Shown: piece after piece, positions 1 to 7,413 of the stretch | How positions within the stretch are numbered: position 1 is the stretch's first letter | How the letters are laid out: the number at the start of each line of letters is the position of its first letter | NCBI RefSeq assembly: GCF_000717655.1 | Contig: NZ_JNZY01000009.1 | Coordinates: 1-64,000, forward strand | DNA: 64,000 bases | Direction: 5' to 3' | Source of the DNA: Streptomyces katrae | GTDB taxonomy: Bacteria; Actinomycetota; Actinomycetes; Streptomycetales; Streptomycetaceae | Translations under genes and position numbers: made by a program | The notes under the pieces: model-generated | Database searches by the model: none | What the model saw: the letters and a program-made list of their open reading frames with translations, nothing else | Told to the model about the DNA's origin: nothing

Positions 1-123
1 CTGCTTGGTCTCCAGCTTCACATCCTGGGGCAGGACCGCGGTAAGGACCTTCAGGCCCTGAGCCACGACTTCCTGGCCGATGCCATCACCGGGGATCACT
101 GCGAGATTGATGCTGGTCGACAT
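1..123 (-). CDS. leuB: 3-isopropylmalate dehydrogenase, N-terminal part (runs off the left edge)
   Basis: This is the first 41 codons of LeuB, which oxidatively decarboxylates 3-isopropylmalate to 2-ketoisocaproate in cytoplasmic leucine biosynthesis. The visible protein begins MSTSINLAVIPGDGIG, and the PGDGIG motif near residues 10-15 is the family's N-terminal nucleotide-binding signature. The ATG lies about 12 nt after an AGGGAG ribosome-binding site. The rest of the gene lies outside the window. Nearby serA and ilvBNC supply other branched-chain and serine pathway steps, but leuB is a separate unit. Confidence 0.93.
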   Translation of the reverse strand, partial: MSTSINLAVIPGDGIGQEVVAQGLKVLTAVLPQDVKLETKQ

Positions 124-154
124 GTCGGAACCGTACTCCCTGTCCCAGTCCTCA

Positions 155-189
155 GACATCTTGCGTCCATCATGTGGACGCAAGATGTC
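155..189 (-). promoter_or_regulatory. Perfect 14-bp inverted repeat in the leuB leader
   Basis: Arms GACATCTTGCGTCC (155-168) and its exact complement (176-189) flank a 7-nt loop, 31 bp before the leuB start. There is no U-tract, so it is not a classic terminator. It could be an operator, an mRNA leader hairpin, or a transcription barrier after the 42-aa ORF. The function is not known from sequence. Confidence 0.6.
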
Positions 190-208
190 CCGAGGCGCCG
201 GGCCCCGC

Positions 209-337
209 TCAGTGGCCGGTCGAGCCGCCGTTGTCACGGCGGTCGAGGGCGCGCTGCAGGGCGGCGGCGGCGTTCTTGCGGTCGGCGTCGGCCGTGGAGG
301 AGTGGCGGACGCGGCGGGCTGCGGTGGATGCGGTCAT
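209..337 (-). CDS. 42-aa small basic protein upstream of leuB
   Basis: An ATG follows a strong AAGGAG ribosome-binding site at a good 9-nt spacing and opens a 42-codon frame ending in TGA. The product is Ala/Arg-rich (begins MTASTAARRVRHSS, ends DNGGSTGH) with a central stretch predicted helical (KNAAAALQRALDRR). It contains only two leucines, which are not clustered, so it is not a classic leucine attenuator peptide. It lies upstream of leuB on the same strand, separated by the 155-189 hairpin, and may be co-transcribed with it. I do not recognise a function. Confidence 0.6.
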   Translation of the reverse strand: MTASTAARRVRHSSTADADRKNAAAALQRALDRRDNGGSTGH

Positions 338-597
338 GGTGATCGACTCCTTGAGATCACGGCGTGGCGAAGCCACGGATGAGGGGTTCCTTCAAGGCGC
401 CGGAAGAGGCGGGGAGCTGTGCGCCGCAGGGGTTGCCTGCCAGGGGCGCGCGCTCTCGGCCGCCATTCGCCGGATCGGCGAGACGTTCGGCTTCTACAAA
501 GCTAGGGCAGCTCCCGCTGTATGTCTCCGCAATTACTCGGACTTCCTACTATCTGAGACGGGCAAGCGCCCGGAAGGCCCCCTCCCGGGCATCCGGT
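338..597. other. Non-coding stretch upstream of the 42-aa ORF, with promoter and terminator candidates
   Basis: No convincing gene is present. On the minus strand TAGCTT at 499-504 fits a TANNNT -10 box, with a weak GGAGAC -35 match 18 nt upstream. This would give a leader of roughly 150 nt for the small ORF and leuB. A GCCCGG/CCGGGC hairpin at 568-590 lies just after the LysR stop codon and may end that transcript. Confidence 0.35.
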
Positions 598-1482
598 TCA
601 GCGCGTCTCGGAGCGAAGTTCCCTGATCAGAGCCCTTACGCCGAGAGTGGCGGCGGATTCCGCCGTGGTGACGTATCCCACGCGCCTCACCGGCCCCGAA
701 GGGCCCAGTCCGGTGATGTCCACGGCGTCCGTGGCCTCGCGGAGCGAGAGCTCGGGCAGGATCGCCATGCCGAGTCCGCGCCCGACCATGGTCAGCACCA
801 TCCCGTCGTCCTCCGCCTTGACGGTCGCCCGCGGGATCCAGTCCTGGGCCTGCCACCAGTCACGGGTGTACGAGCCGCAGTTCTCGTCCCAGTCCAGCAG
901 GGGCAGCCTCTTCGGGTCGGGGTGTCCGGCCGGGTGGACCAGGGCGTACGCCTCCTTGCGGAGCACCCCGGTCAGCAGGCCGGCCGCGCCGCCCTCCGCC
1001 GGTACGGGTCCGGTCCCGTTCAGCGTGGCGATGCCGAGGTCGGCGCGGCCGGCGGCCACCTCCCCGGCCGTGCCGGCGCCGAGCTCGCGCACCACCCGGA
1101 CCTCGGGGCGGATGCCGGGGTGGCGGGCCGTGAGCCGCTCCAGGGCCGGGGGCAGCAGGTGCAGGGCCGCGCTGCGGAACGCCGCGATGCGCAGCACCCC
1201 CTCCACTGCGTCCCGGCCGGCCCCGCGCGCCTCCGCGCCGAGGACCTCGTACAGCCGCAGGATCCGGCGGGCGAGTCCGACGGCCCGCTCCCCCGCCGGG
1301 GTGGGGGAGGCGCCGGTGCGTCCCCGCTCGAAGAGCACCGCGCCGGCCTTGGCCTCACTGCCGCGTACGGAGTGCGAGACGGCCGACTGGGTGAGGCCGA
1401 GCCGGGCGGCCGCGGCGGAGAAGCCGCCGGTCTCGGCGACGGCGACCAGGACCCGGAGTTCATGCGGAGCGAGCTCGGCCAC
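598..1482 (-). CDS. LysR-family transcriptional regulator
   Basis: This is a cytoplasmic DNA-binding regulator of normal LysR length (about 294 aa). Residues about 1-60 form the winged HTH, with a recognition segment reading GFSAAAARLGLTQSAVSHSV. The remainder is a two-lobed effector-binding domain ending in a typical GLGMAILPELSLRE stretch. I chose the GTG at 1482 because GAGGTGA lies 7-8 nt before it; the GTG at 1494 would lie within that ribosome-binding site. It is divergent from a CurA-type reductase across about 100 bp that holds a perfect LysR-like palindrome, so it probably controls that gene and itself. The inducer is unknown. Confidence 0.87.
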   Translation of the reverse strand: MAELAPHELRVLVAVAETGGFSAAAARLGLTQSAVSHSVRGSEAKAGAVLFERGRTGASPTPAGERAVGLARRILRLYEVLGAEARGAGRDAVEGVLRIAAFRSAALHLLPPALERLTARHPGIRPEVRVVRELGAGTAGEVAAGRADLGIATLNGTGPVPAEGGAAGLLTGVLRKEAYALVHPAGHPDPKRLPLLDWDENCGSYTRDWWQAQDWIPRATVKAEDDGMVLTMVGRGLGMAILPELSLREATDAVDITGLGPSGPVRRVGYVTTAESAATLGVRALIRELRSETR

Positions 1483-1511
1483 GGCGGCTCTCACCTCGTT
1501 CTATGAGCGGT

Positions 1512-1538
1512 GTTCATGGATGTGCGGCTTCCATGAAC
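1512..1538. promoter_or_regulatory. Perfect 9-9-9 palindrome, probable LysR operator
   Basis: GTTCATGGA (1512-1520) and TCCATGAAC (1530-1538) flank a 9-bp spacer. The centre is about 59 bp before the predicted start of the 1584 transcript (-10 box TAACGT at 1571-1576), which is where LysR activators usually bind. The TTCAT/ATGAA arms fit the T-N11-A type of LysR box. Confidence 0.65.
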
Positions 1539-1570
1539 GCAACCCTCTGCCCGGGCCGGTGATTCCTTCC

Positions 1571-1576
1571 TAACGT
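1571..1576 (+). promoter_or_regulatory. -10 box (TAACGT) for the reductase gene, probable leaderless start
   Basis: TAACGT matches TANNNT and ends exactly 7 nt before the ATG at 1584. No Shine-Dalgarno sequence is present, so transcription probably begins at or next to the start codon. The -35 region is weak, as expected for an activator-dependent promoter. Confidence 0.45.
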
Positions 1577-1583
1577 CCTCGCC

Positions 1584-2600
1584 ATGACCACGAACCGCAC
1601 CGCTCACGCCGTCCACCTGATCGCCCGCCCCACCGGCATCCCCTCCCCGGCCGACTTCGCGTACGTCGAGACCCCGGTGCCCTCCCCCGCCCCGGGCACC
1701 GCCCTGGTGCAGAACCTCCTGCTCTCGGTGGACCCGTACCACCGCGGGCTGATGGACGGCGGCGAGGGCGGCTTCGAGCTGAACACGCCGCTGGAGGGCC
1801 GCGCGGTGGGCCGGGTGCTCGCCTCCCGCGACCCGGGGCTGCGCGAGGGCGACCTGGTCTTCCACCGCGAGGGCTGGCGTACGCACGCCCTCGTCACGCT
1901 CGGCGTGGACGGCACCCGCAAGCTGCGCGGCCACCGGGGCGTCCCGCTGGAGGCGTACCTGAGCATCCTCGGCGGCACGGGCCTGACCGCGTACGCCGCC
2001 CTCACCCGGACCGCGGCCCTGCGCGAGGGCGAGGACCTCTTCGTCTCCGCCGCCGCGGGCGGGGTCGGCACCGCGACCGGCCGCATCGCGCGGCTGCTGG
2101 GCGCCCGCCGGATCATCGGCAGCGCGGGCTCGGCGGCGAAGGTCCGACACCTCACCGAGGTGCTCGGCTTCGACGCGGCCTTCGACTACCACGACGGGCC
2201 GGTCGGGGAGCAGCTCGCGAAGGCCGCCCCCGAGGGCATCGACGTGTACGTGGACAACGTGGGCGGCGACCATCTGGCGGGCGCGATCGACGTGCTGCGC
2301 GAATACGGGCGGATCGCCTGGGTCGGCGGGATCTCGATGTACAACGGGGACCGCTCGCCGGCCGCGCCGCGCAACCTCTTCGAGGTCGTCCACAAGTCGC
2401 TGCGCCTGGAAGGCGTATTGGTTCGAAACCACACCAATCTGCAGGACGAGCTGGAGGACTTCCTGGTCCCGCACCTGCAGAGCGGCCACATCGGCACCGA
2501 CACCACCGTTGTACAGGGAATCGATCACACGGTGGACGCCTTCCTGGGCATGCTCGGCGGGGACAATCTGGGCAAGATGCTCGTCCGTCTCGAGGACTGA
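1584..2600 (+). CDS. CurA/PTGR-type NADP-dependent oxidoreductase (MDR superfamily)
   Basis: This 338-aa cytosolic enzyme belongs to the zinc-free medium-chain reductases that reduce alpha,beta-unsaturated ketones and aldehydes with NADPH (prostaglandin/leukotriene reductase branch). The N-terminal GroES-like part carries the family signature LLSVDPYHRG near residue 50. The Rossmann motif AAAGGVG is at 156-162, followed by the DVYVDNVGG segment typical of this branch. No zinc ligands are seen. It is divergent from the LysR gene, with the palindrome at 1512-1538 between them, so induction by an electrophilic substrate is plausible. The true substrate is not evident. Confidence 0.88.
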   Translation: MTTNRTAHAVHLIARPTGIPSPADFAYVETPVPSPAPGTALVQNLLLSVDPYHRGLMDGGEGGFELNTPLEGRAVGRVLASRDPGLREGDLVFHREGWRTHALVTLGVDGTRKLRGHRGVPLEAYLSILGGTGLTAYAALTRTAALREGEDLFVSAAAGGVGTATGRIARLLGARRIIGSAGSAAKVRHLTEVLGFDAAFDYHDGPVGEQLAKAAPEGIDVYVDNVGGDHLAGAIDVLREYGRIAWVGGISMYNGDRSPAAPRNLFEVVHKSLRLEGVLVRNHTNLQDELEDFLVPHLQSGHIGTDTTVVQGIDHTVDAFLGMLGGDNLGKMLVRLED

Positions 2601-2616
2601 ATCCAGCCAACCGGAT

Positions 2617-2638
2617 GTTCACCGACTTCTTACCGCAC
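2617..2638 (+). promoter_or_regulatory. Possible PHO box (two 11-nt direct repeats) before the phospholipase gene
   Basis: GTTCACCGACT (2617-2627) is followed directly by TCTTACCGCAC (2628-2638). These units resemble the 11-nt GTTCACC-type repeats bound by PhoP in Streptomyces, one good and one degenerate. The position about 80 bp before a phospholipase start fits phosphate-starvation control. Two imperfect units are weak evidence. Confidence 0.4.
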
Positions 2639-2719
2639 GGATGTAGACCTTTGGCGCGGCGCCCGTCACTCTTTCCGTCAATGTGCCGGCGGGGCACTTG
2701 AGTTGGAGGCGAGTAGCCA

Positions 2720-4747
2720 GTGACACCGATCAGCCGCAGAGGTTTCGTGGGAATCGGCGCCGGGCTGATGGCCGGTGCCGCGCTGCCGGCGATCGCGCCG
2801 ACGTCGGCGGCCGCGGCCGCCGCGAACGGCACGCTCACCGACGTGAAGCACGTGGTGATCCTGATGCAGGAGAACCGTAGTTTCGACCACTACTTCGGCA
2901 GGCTGAGGGGCGTCCGCGGCTTCGGTGACCGCGCCGCCGGCAACATCCCGGGCGGCTGGGGCATGTTCAACCAGCCCAACTGGGGCGGCCGCCAGTACCC
3001 GTGGAAGCTCAGCGCCACCCCGCCGGCGGGCGGGGTGGACGGCGAGACCCTGGCCCAGTGCAACGGCGACCTCCCGCACAGCTGGACCTCGCAGCACGCC
3101 GCCTGGAACAAGGGCCGCATGGACAACTGGGTCATGGGCGTCGGCAACACCCGCACGCTCGGCTACCTGGACCGCGGCGACATCCCGTTCCACTACGGGC
3201 TCGCCGACCACTACACGATCTGCGACGCGTACTTCTGCTCCACGCTGAGCGCGACCGGCCCGAACCGAACCTTCCTGTGGAGCGGCAAGGTCGACGCGGG
3301 CAGCAAGGACGGCGGCGACGAGTCCGGGCTGACCTGGGAGACGTACGCGGAGGCCCTGCAGCGCGCCGGCATGAGCTGGAAGGTCTACCAGAACGCCCAG
3401 GACAACTACGGGGACAACGGCCTCGCCTACTTCAAGAAGTTCACGGACGCGGCGCCCGGCACCCCTCTGTGGGACCGCGGCATGGGCTCCGTCCCGAAGG
3501 TCACCGGCTCCACCCCCGACGACATCGCGGCCGCCATCCGCGCGGACGTCGTCGCCGGCACCCTGCCGCAGGTCTCCTGGGTCGTCGCGAACGAGGCCTT
3601 CTCCGAGCACCCGTACGCCCCGCCCGGCGACGGCGCGCACTTCGTGGACCTGGTCTACCGCGCGCTGGCCGCGAACCCCGAGGTCTTCGACTCCACCGTC
3701 CTCTTCCTGAACTACGACGAGAACGACGGCTTCTTCGACCACGTCCCCCCGCCGGTCGCCCCGCCCGGCACCCCGGGCGAGTACATCGACGGCACCCCGG
3801 TCGGTCTCGGCTTCCGCGTGCCGATGCTGGTCATGTCCCCGTGGACGCGCGGCGGCTGGGTGAGCTCGGAGGTCTTCGACCACACCTCGGTGCTCCGCTT
3901 CATGGAGACCTGGACGGCCGCCCTCGGCACCCCGGCGACCTGCCCGAACATCAGCGCCTGGCGCCGCAAGGTGGTGGGCGACCTGACGGGCGTCTTCGAC
4001 TTCGCGCACCCGGTGTACGGGGTGCCGTCCGGGCTGCCCTCGACCGCGAAGGTCATCGGCCAGTCGACCTGCGGCCCGCTGCCCAACCCGGCGCCGCAGG
4101 ACAACGCGCTCCCGGCGCAGGAGGCCGGCACGCGCCCCGCGCGGGCCCTTCCGTACCAGGTGAACGGCAACCTGGACCGCTTCGAGTTCGGGGCGGCCGG
4201 CAAGATCCTGGCCTGGTTCTCGATGACCAACCAGGGCGCGCAGGCGAAGCGGCCGGCGCACTTCTCGATCCACCCGCACCAGTACCGGGACACCGCGGCC
4301 TGGCAGTACACGGTCGACCCGGGCGCGACGTCGACGGACTACTTCAACATCGGGCTCGGCAGCGGCTCCGGCAAGTACGACATCTCGATGTACGGGCCGA
4401 ACCGGTTCCTGCGCCGGTTCATCGGCGACGCGTCGAAGGCGGGCAAGGCGATCGAGGTGGCGGCCCGCTTCGCGGTGGAGCCGGGCACGGGCAAGACGGC
4501 GGTCTACTTCAAGATGGCGAACACGTCGGCCGCGCCGGTCACCTTCACGATCCGCTCGAACGCCTACCGCTCGGACGGCCCGTGGACGTACACCGTCCCG
4601 GCGAACTCCTCGCGCGAGGACTACTTCAACGCGGTCGCCTACAACGACGGCTGGTACGACTTCACGATCCTCGCGGACAACGACGGCACCTGGTCGCGCC
4701 GCTACACGGGCCACATCGAGACGGGCACGCCCAGCATCTCGGGCTGA
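2720..4747 (+). CDS. Phosphocholine-specific phospholipase C, Tat-exported
   Basis: This 675-aa secreted enzyme hydrolyses phospholipid headgroup esters. The N-terminus has a twin-arginine signal (SRRGFVGIG at 5-13, then an Ala-rich hydrophobic run to about residue 35), as usual for this folded metalloenzyme family. The phosphoesterase domain opens with VVILMQENRSFDHYFG near 45-60, the conserved metal-binding start of the family, and extends to about residue 450. Two related C-terminal beta domains follow (about 475-575 and 580-672), matching the paired DUF756 modules of bacterial PLCs. The start is the GTG at 2720; the preceding AGTTGGAGGC gives a ribosome-binding site at rather long spacing. 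A possible PHO box lies upstream. Confidence 0.93.
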   Translation: MTPISRRGFVGIGAGLMAGAALPAIAPTSAAAAAANGTLTDVKHVVILMQENRSFDHYFGRLRGVRGFGDRAAGNIPGGWGMFNQPNWGGRQYPWKLSATPPAGGVDGETLAQCNGDLPHSWTSQHAAWNKGRMDNWVMGVGNTRTLGYLDRGDIPFHYGLADHYTICDAYFCSTLSATGPNRTFLWSGKVDAGSKDGGDESGLTWETYAEALQRAGMSWKVYQNAQDNYGDNGLAYFKKFTDAAPGTPLWDRGMGSVPKVTGSTPDDIAAAIRADVVAGTLPQVSWVVANEAFSEHPYAPPGDGAHFVDLVYRALAANPEVFDSTVLFLNYDENDGFFDHVPPPVAPPGTPGEYIDGTPVGLGFRVPMLVMSPWTRGGWVSSEVFDHTSVLRFMETWTAALGTPATCPNISAWRRKVVGDLTGVFDFAHPVYGVPSGLPSTAKVIGQSTCGPLPNPAPQDNALPAQEAGTRPARALPYQVNGNLDRFEFGAAGKILAWFSMTNQGAQAKRPAHFSIHPHQYRDTAAWQYTVDPGATSTDYFNIGLGSGSGKYDISMYGPNRFLRRFIGDASKAGKAIEVAARFAVEPGTGKTAVYFKMANTSAAPVTFTIRSNAYRSDGPWTYTVPANSSREDYFNAVAYNDGWYDFTILADNDGTWSRRYTGHIETGTPSISG

Positions 4748-4767
4748 CGGCATCCCGGGCCGACGGC

Positions 4768-5313
4768 CTACAGCACGTCCCCGTCACGCCAGTCGAAGTC
4801 GAGCCGCCCGGCGGGATCCCCCAACACCCCGCCGGGCGGCAGCCATACGTACGTGGACCCCTCCTCCTCGGCGAGCCGCACCGGCCCGGCGGGGGACAGC
4901 ACCCCGATCCGTCCGCCCCACACGGCCCACCCCCGTCCCGCGTACAGCCGGGCCCCGTCGTCGGAGGCCGACAGGGCCCCGAGTACGTAGGCCCGCTCGA
5001 TGACGCCCTCGAGCCCGGCCATCACCTGCCCGCCGAGACCGCGCCGGCGCCGGTCCGCCCGTACGGCCACGGCCTCGACGTATCCGGTCCGCAGGGCCCG
5101 TCCCCGGTGCAGTACGCGCCGCTGCACCACGCTCCCGTGCGCGACGAGCTCCCCGCCCTCGCGCACGAGCACGTGCATGCCGCCGAGCGCGTGCTCGAAG
5201 TCCTCGTCGCCGAAGTCCCCGTCGAAGGCACCGCCGAGCAGGACGCGTACCTCGCCGAGGACGTCCGCCCCGAGCTGGGAGGTGTGGGCGAGGTGGGTGC
5301 CGGTGTCGCTCAT
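4768..5313 (-). CDS. AAC(2')-type aminoglycoside 2'-N-acetyltransferase homologue
   Basis: This 181-aa GNAT protein uses acetyl-CoA. By family it would acetylate the 2'-amino group of aminoglycosides, though mycobacterial homologues may have another native substrate. It follows the AAC(2') pattern along its length: GGAFDGDF near 27-34, the EHALGGMHVLV block, QRRVLHRGRALRTGYVE, the acetyl-CoA loop VRADRRRRGLGGQVM, GALSASDDGARLYAGRGW, and a terminal DWRDGDV. The start overlaps the stop of the upstream phosphatase reading frame by 4 bp (ATGA), so translation is coupled. Resistance is inferred, not shown. Confidence 0.82.
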   Translation of the reverse strand: MSDTGTHLAHTSQLGADVLGEVRVLLGGAFDGDFGDEDFEHALGGMHVLVREGGELVAHGSVVQRRVLHRGRALRTGYVEAVAVRADRRRRGLGGQVMAGLEGVIERAYVLGALSASDDGARLYAGRGWAVWGGRIGVLSPAGPVRLAEEEGSTYVWLPPGGVLGDPAGRLDFDWRDGDVL

Positions 5314-6015
5314 GCCCCCAGTCTGCCGCGCAACACGGCGAGCTCCGCATCGCCCGTCCCGCCCACCCGCAGGTACTCCTGTGGCTTCAGCCAGGCCGCA
5401 GTGGAGCGGGCCAGCGCGTGGACGGTGGTGCCCAGTGCGGCCGTGTACTCCTCGATCTCGCGGCTGTCGTACGGGCGGCCCTGCGCGGCGTACATCGCGC
5501 GCACCCGCGGCTCGCTCAGCCCGTGGTCGGCGGCGATCTCCTCGGGGCTCGCGCCCATCAGCCTCAGCAGCACCAAGGCGATGATGCCGGTGCGGTCGCG
5601 GCCGAGGCCGCAGTGGAAGACCACCCCGCCGGGCGGGGCCCCTGCGACGGCCGCGGCGACGGCGGCCACGCGTTCGGGGAAGCGGGCGAGGAAAGGCCGG
5701 AAACAGGCGGGCGTCGCGAAACCCCCGTCCCCCACCAGACGTCCCGGAACTCCCGGTCCTCGATCCCGTCGAGGGGGATGCGGACGGTGGTCAGGGCGGC
5801 CGGGCGGGGCGCGTGGTCCACCCCGGCCTCATCGTCGTTGCGCAGGTCGACGACAGTGCGCACCCCGTGGTCGGTGAGGCTGGTCCACCCCCGGGCGGTG
5901 AGCCGGTCGAGGGCGTCGGCGCGTACCAGGGCGCCGGGCCGGACCGGCCGAGCCCGCCGAGGTCACGGACGTTGAAGCAGCCCTCCCAGTCGAGGATTCG
6001 ACCGGCGTTCGACAT
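5310..6015 (-). pseudogene. Tyrosine/serine protein phosphatase, broken by two frameshifts
   Basis: Three reading frames together make one DSP-like tyrosine phosphatase of about 235 aa. The N-terminal piece reads MSNAGRILDWEGCFNVRDLGGLG. The middle piece continues RPGALVRADALDRL and TVVDLRNDDEAG. The C-terminal piece holds FATPACFRPFL and the catalytic P-loop HCGLGRDRTG. The two junctions lie near 5930-5945 and 5735-5745. At each junction one added base restores the frame, so each looks like a single-base deletion in a G/C run. The start at 6015 has GGGGGAG 8 nt upstream. It is either a true pseudogene or a sequence with two base-calling errors. It is coupled to the acetyltransferase gene downstream. 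Confidence 0.8.
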
Positions 6016-6103
6016 GTCCATAGCTCCCCCTGTCAGCACACAACGGACAATCGGTCATGACGGGACGCTGGCCCCGCGCGGTTCCCCGCGTGAAGATCTG
6101 TCC

Positions 6104-6805
6104 ATGTCGCCCGAGACCCAGCAGTGGACCCCGACCCACGGCGAGCCGTATCGCCCCGTCGCCTACCGGCCCGAGCGGATGCCGAGCGCGGAATCGCTCG
6201 CGCGCGCCGCGGAGTTGCGGGCACGCATGGGCGAGCGGCGGACGGTCCGCCGGTTCTCCCCCGACCCCGTCCCGGAACAGGTCGTCCGGGATGCCATCGC
6301 GTGCGCGGCGACCGCGCCATCGGGGGCCCACCAGCAGCCCTGGACCTTCGTGCTGGTCAAGGACCCGGCCGTACGGCGGCAGATCCGCGACGCCGCCGAG
6401 CAGGAGGAGCTGATCTCCTACGACGGCCGCCTCGGCGACGAGTGGCTCGCGGCCCTGCGCCCCCTCGGGACGGACGCGGTCAAGACCCACCTCACCGATG
6501 CCCCCGCGCTGGTCGTCGTGTTCCAGCAGCGCTACTGGCTCGGCCCGGACGGCACGAAGCGCAAGCACTACTACGTCGACGAGTCGGTCGGCATCGCGGT
6601 CGGCATGCTCCTGACCGCGCTCCACCTCAGCGGCCTCGCGGCCCTGATCCACACCCCGAGCCCGATGCGCTTCCTCTCCCACGTCCTGCACCGCCCGCAG
6701 AACGAGAAGGCCTTCGCCGTCATCCCGGTCGGCTACCCCGCGGACGACTGCGAGGTCCCGGCCCTGACCCGCAAATCCCTGGACCAGGTCCTGGTCGAGG
6801 TCTAG
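6104..6805 (+). CDS. Nitroreductase-fold flavoprotein, iodotyrosine deiodinase (IYD)-like
   Basis: This 233-aa FMN enzyme resembles IYD more than generic nitroreductases. The FMN phosphate-binding start ERRTVRRFS is at 44-52, APSGAHQQPW at 71-80, and HTPSPM plus LHRPQNEKA near 183-203. The active-site lid is present: E102, Y106 and K127 have the same spacing (4 and 21 residues) as the Glu-Tyr-Lys triad that binds the zwitterion of halotyrosines in IYD, within EELISYDGRLGDEW. There is no membrane anchor, as in bacterial homologues. The natural substrate could be a halogenated tyrosine or a related phenol. Translation starts at the ATG at 6104; the ribosome-binding site is weak. Confidence 0.82.
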   Translation: MSPETQQWTPTHGEPYRPVAYRPERMPSAESLARAAELRARMGERRTVRRFSPDPVPEQVVRDAIACAATAPSGAHQQPWTFVLVKDPAVRRQIRDAAEQEELISYDGRLGDEWLAALRPLGTDAVKTHLTDAPALVVVFQQRYWLGPDGTKRKHYYVDESVGIAVGMLLTALHLSGLAALIHTPSPMRFLSHVLHRPQNEKAFAVIPVGYPADDCEVPALTRKSLDQVLVEV

Positions 6806-6892
6806 CCCTTCCCCGCCGACGGGCAGACCCTCCACCCCCGCGTCGGCGTACGCGGCAACCGGCGCCAGGGTGACGGGACTTACCCGACGGCT

Positions 6893-7324
6893 CTACGACG
6901 CCTCGTGGACCCGGGTCAGCAAGGCCATCAGGGTGGTGCGCTCCGCCGGGGTCAACGGGGCCAGGAGATCGGCGTTCGCCGTTTCGGCCAGGGAGGCGCA
7001 GCGGGTGAGGGTGGACGCGCCTGCCGGGGTGAGGGTGACGGCGTTCTTGCGGCGGTCCGCCGGGTTCGGGGCGCGCAGGACGAGGCCGGCGGCTTCCAGG
7101 TGGTTGAGGAGGCCGACCAGGTCCTTGGGGTCGATGCCGAGGCGGCGGCCGAGGTCGGCCTGGGCCACGGGGCCGTACTCGGCGGTCGCAGCCAGCACCG
7201 CTTGGTGCCCGAGCCTCAGCCCCTCCGCGGCCAGCGCCTCGGCGACCAGGCTCCGGCCGCGGTCCGCGACCCGGCCGACGAGCCAGCTCGGCAGGGACTG
7301 GATGTGCGCGAGGGCCGACTTCAT
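6893..7324 (-). CDS. MarR-family transcriptional regulator
   Basis: This 143-aa protein has the MarR winged-helix layout. An N-terminal dimerisation helix is followed by LAATAEYGPVAQADLGRRLGIDPKDLVGLLNHLEA-type HTH content (about residues 44-85), then the wing APNPADRRKNAVTLTPAG and a C-terminal dimerisation helix. Such proteins usually repress a neighbouring redox or efflux gene until a phenolic or oxidising ligand binds. It is divergent from a quinone reductase across 89 bp that contains two near-identical 19-bp palindromes, so that gene and its own are the likely targets. Confidence 0.88.
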   Translation of the reverse strand: MKSALAHIQSLPSWLVGRVADRGRSLVAEALAAEGLRLGHQAVLAATAEYGPVAQADLGRRLGIDPKDLVGLLNHLEAAGLVLRAPNPADRRKNAVTLTPAGASTLTRCASLAETANADLLAPLTPAERTTLMALLTRVHEAS

Positions 7325-7341
7325 GGGCCCAGCCTAGCAAT

Positions 7342-7389
7342 TCGTTGGGAGTCCCTACGATTTCCCTATATCGTTGGGGAACCCAATGA
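7342..7389. promoter_or_regulatory. Two 19-bp palindromic operators, probable MarR sites
   Basis: TCGTTGGGAGTCCCTACGA (7342-7360) and TCGTTGGGGAACCCAATGA (7371-7389) are related imperfect palindromes whose starts are 29 bp apart, about three helical turns. The second lies next to a TATATC-like -10 for the plus-strand gene. They fill the divergent promoter region of the MarR/quinone-reductase pair. Confidence 0.65.
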
Positions 7390-7413
7390 ATCCGACACGG
7401 TCCGGGAGGTCCT

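Noticed and set aside
2678..4753. Long 691-codon open frame on the minus strand across the phospholipase gene
   Set aside because: It is an antisense shadow: high G+C leaves few stops, the translation is an Arg/Val/Gly-rich low-complexity string, and the plus-strand protein has clear family motifs.
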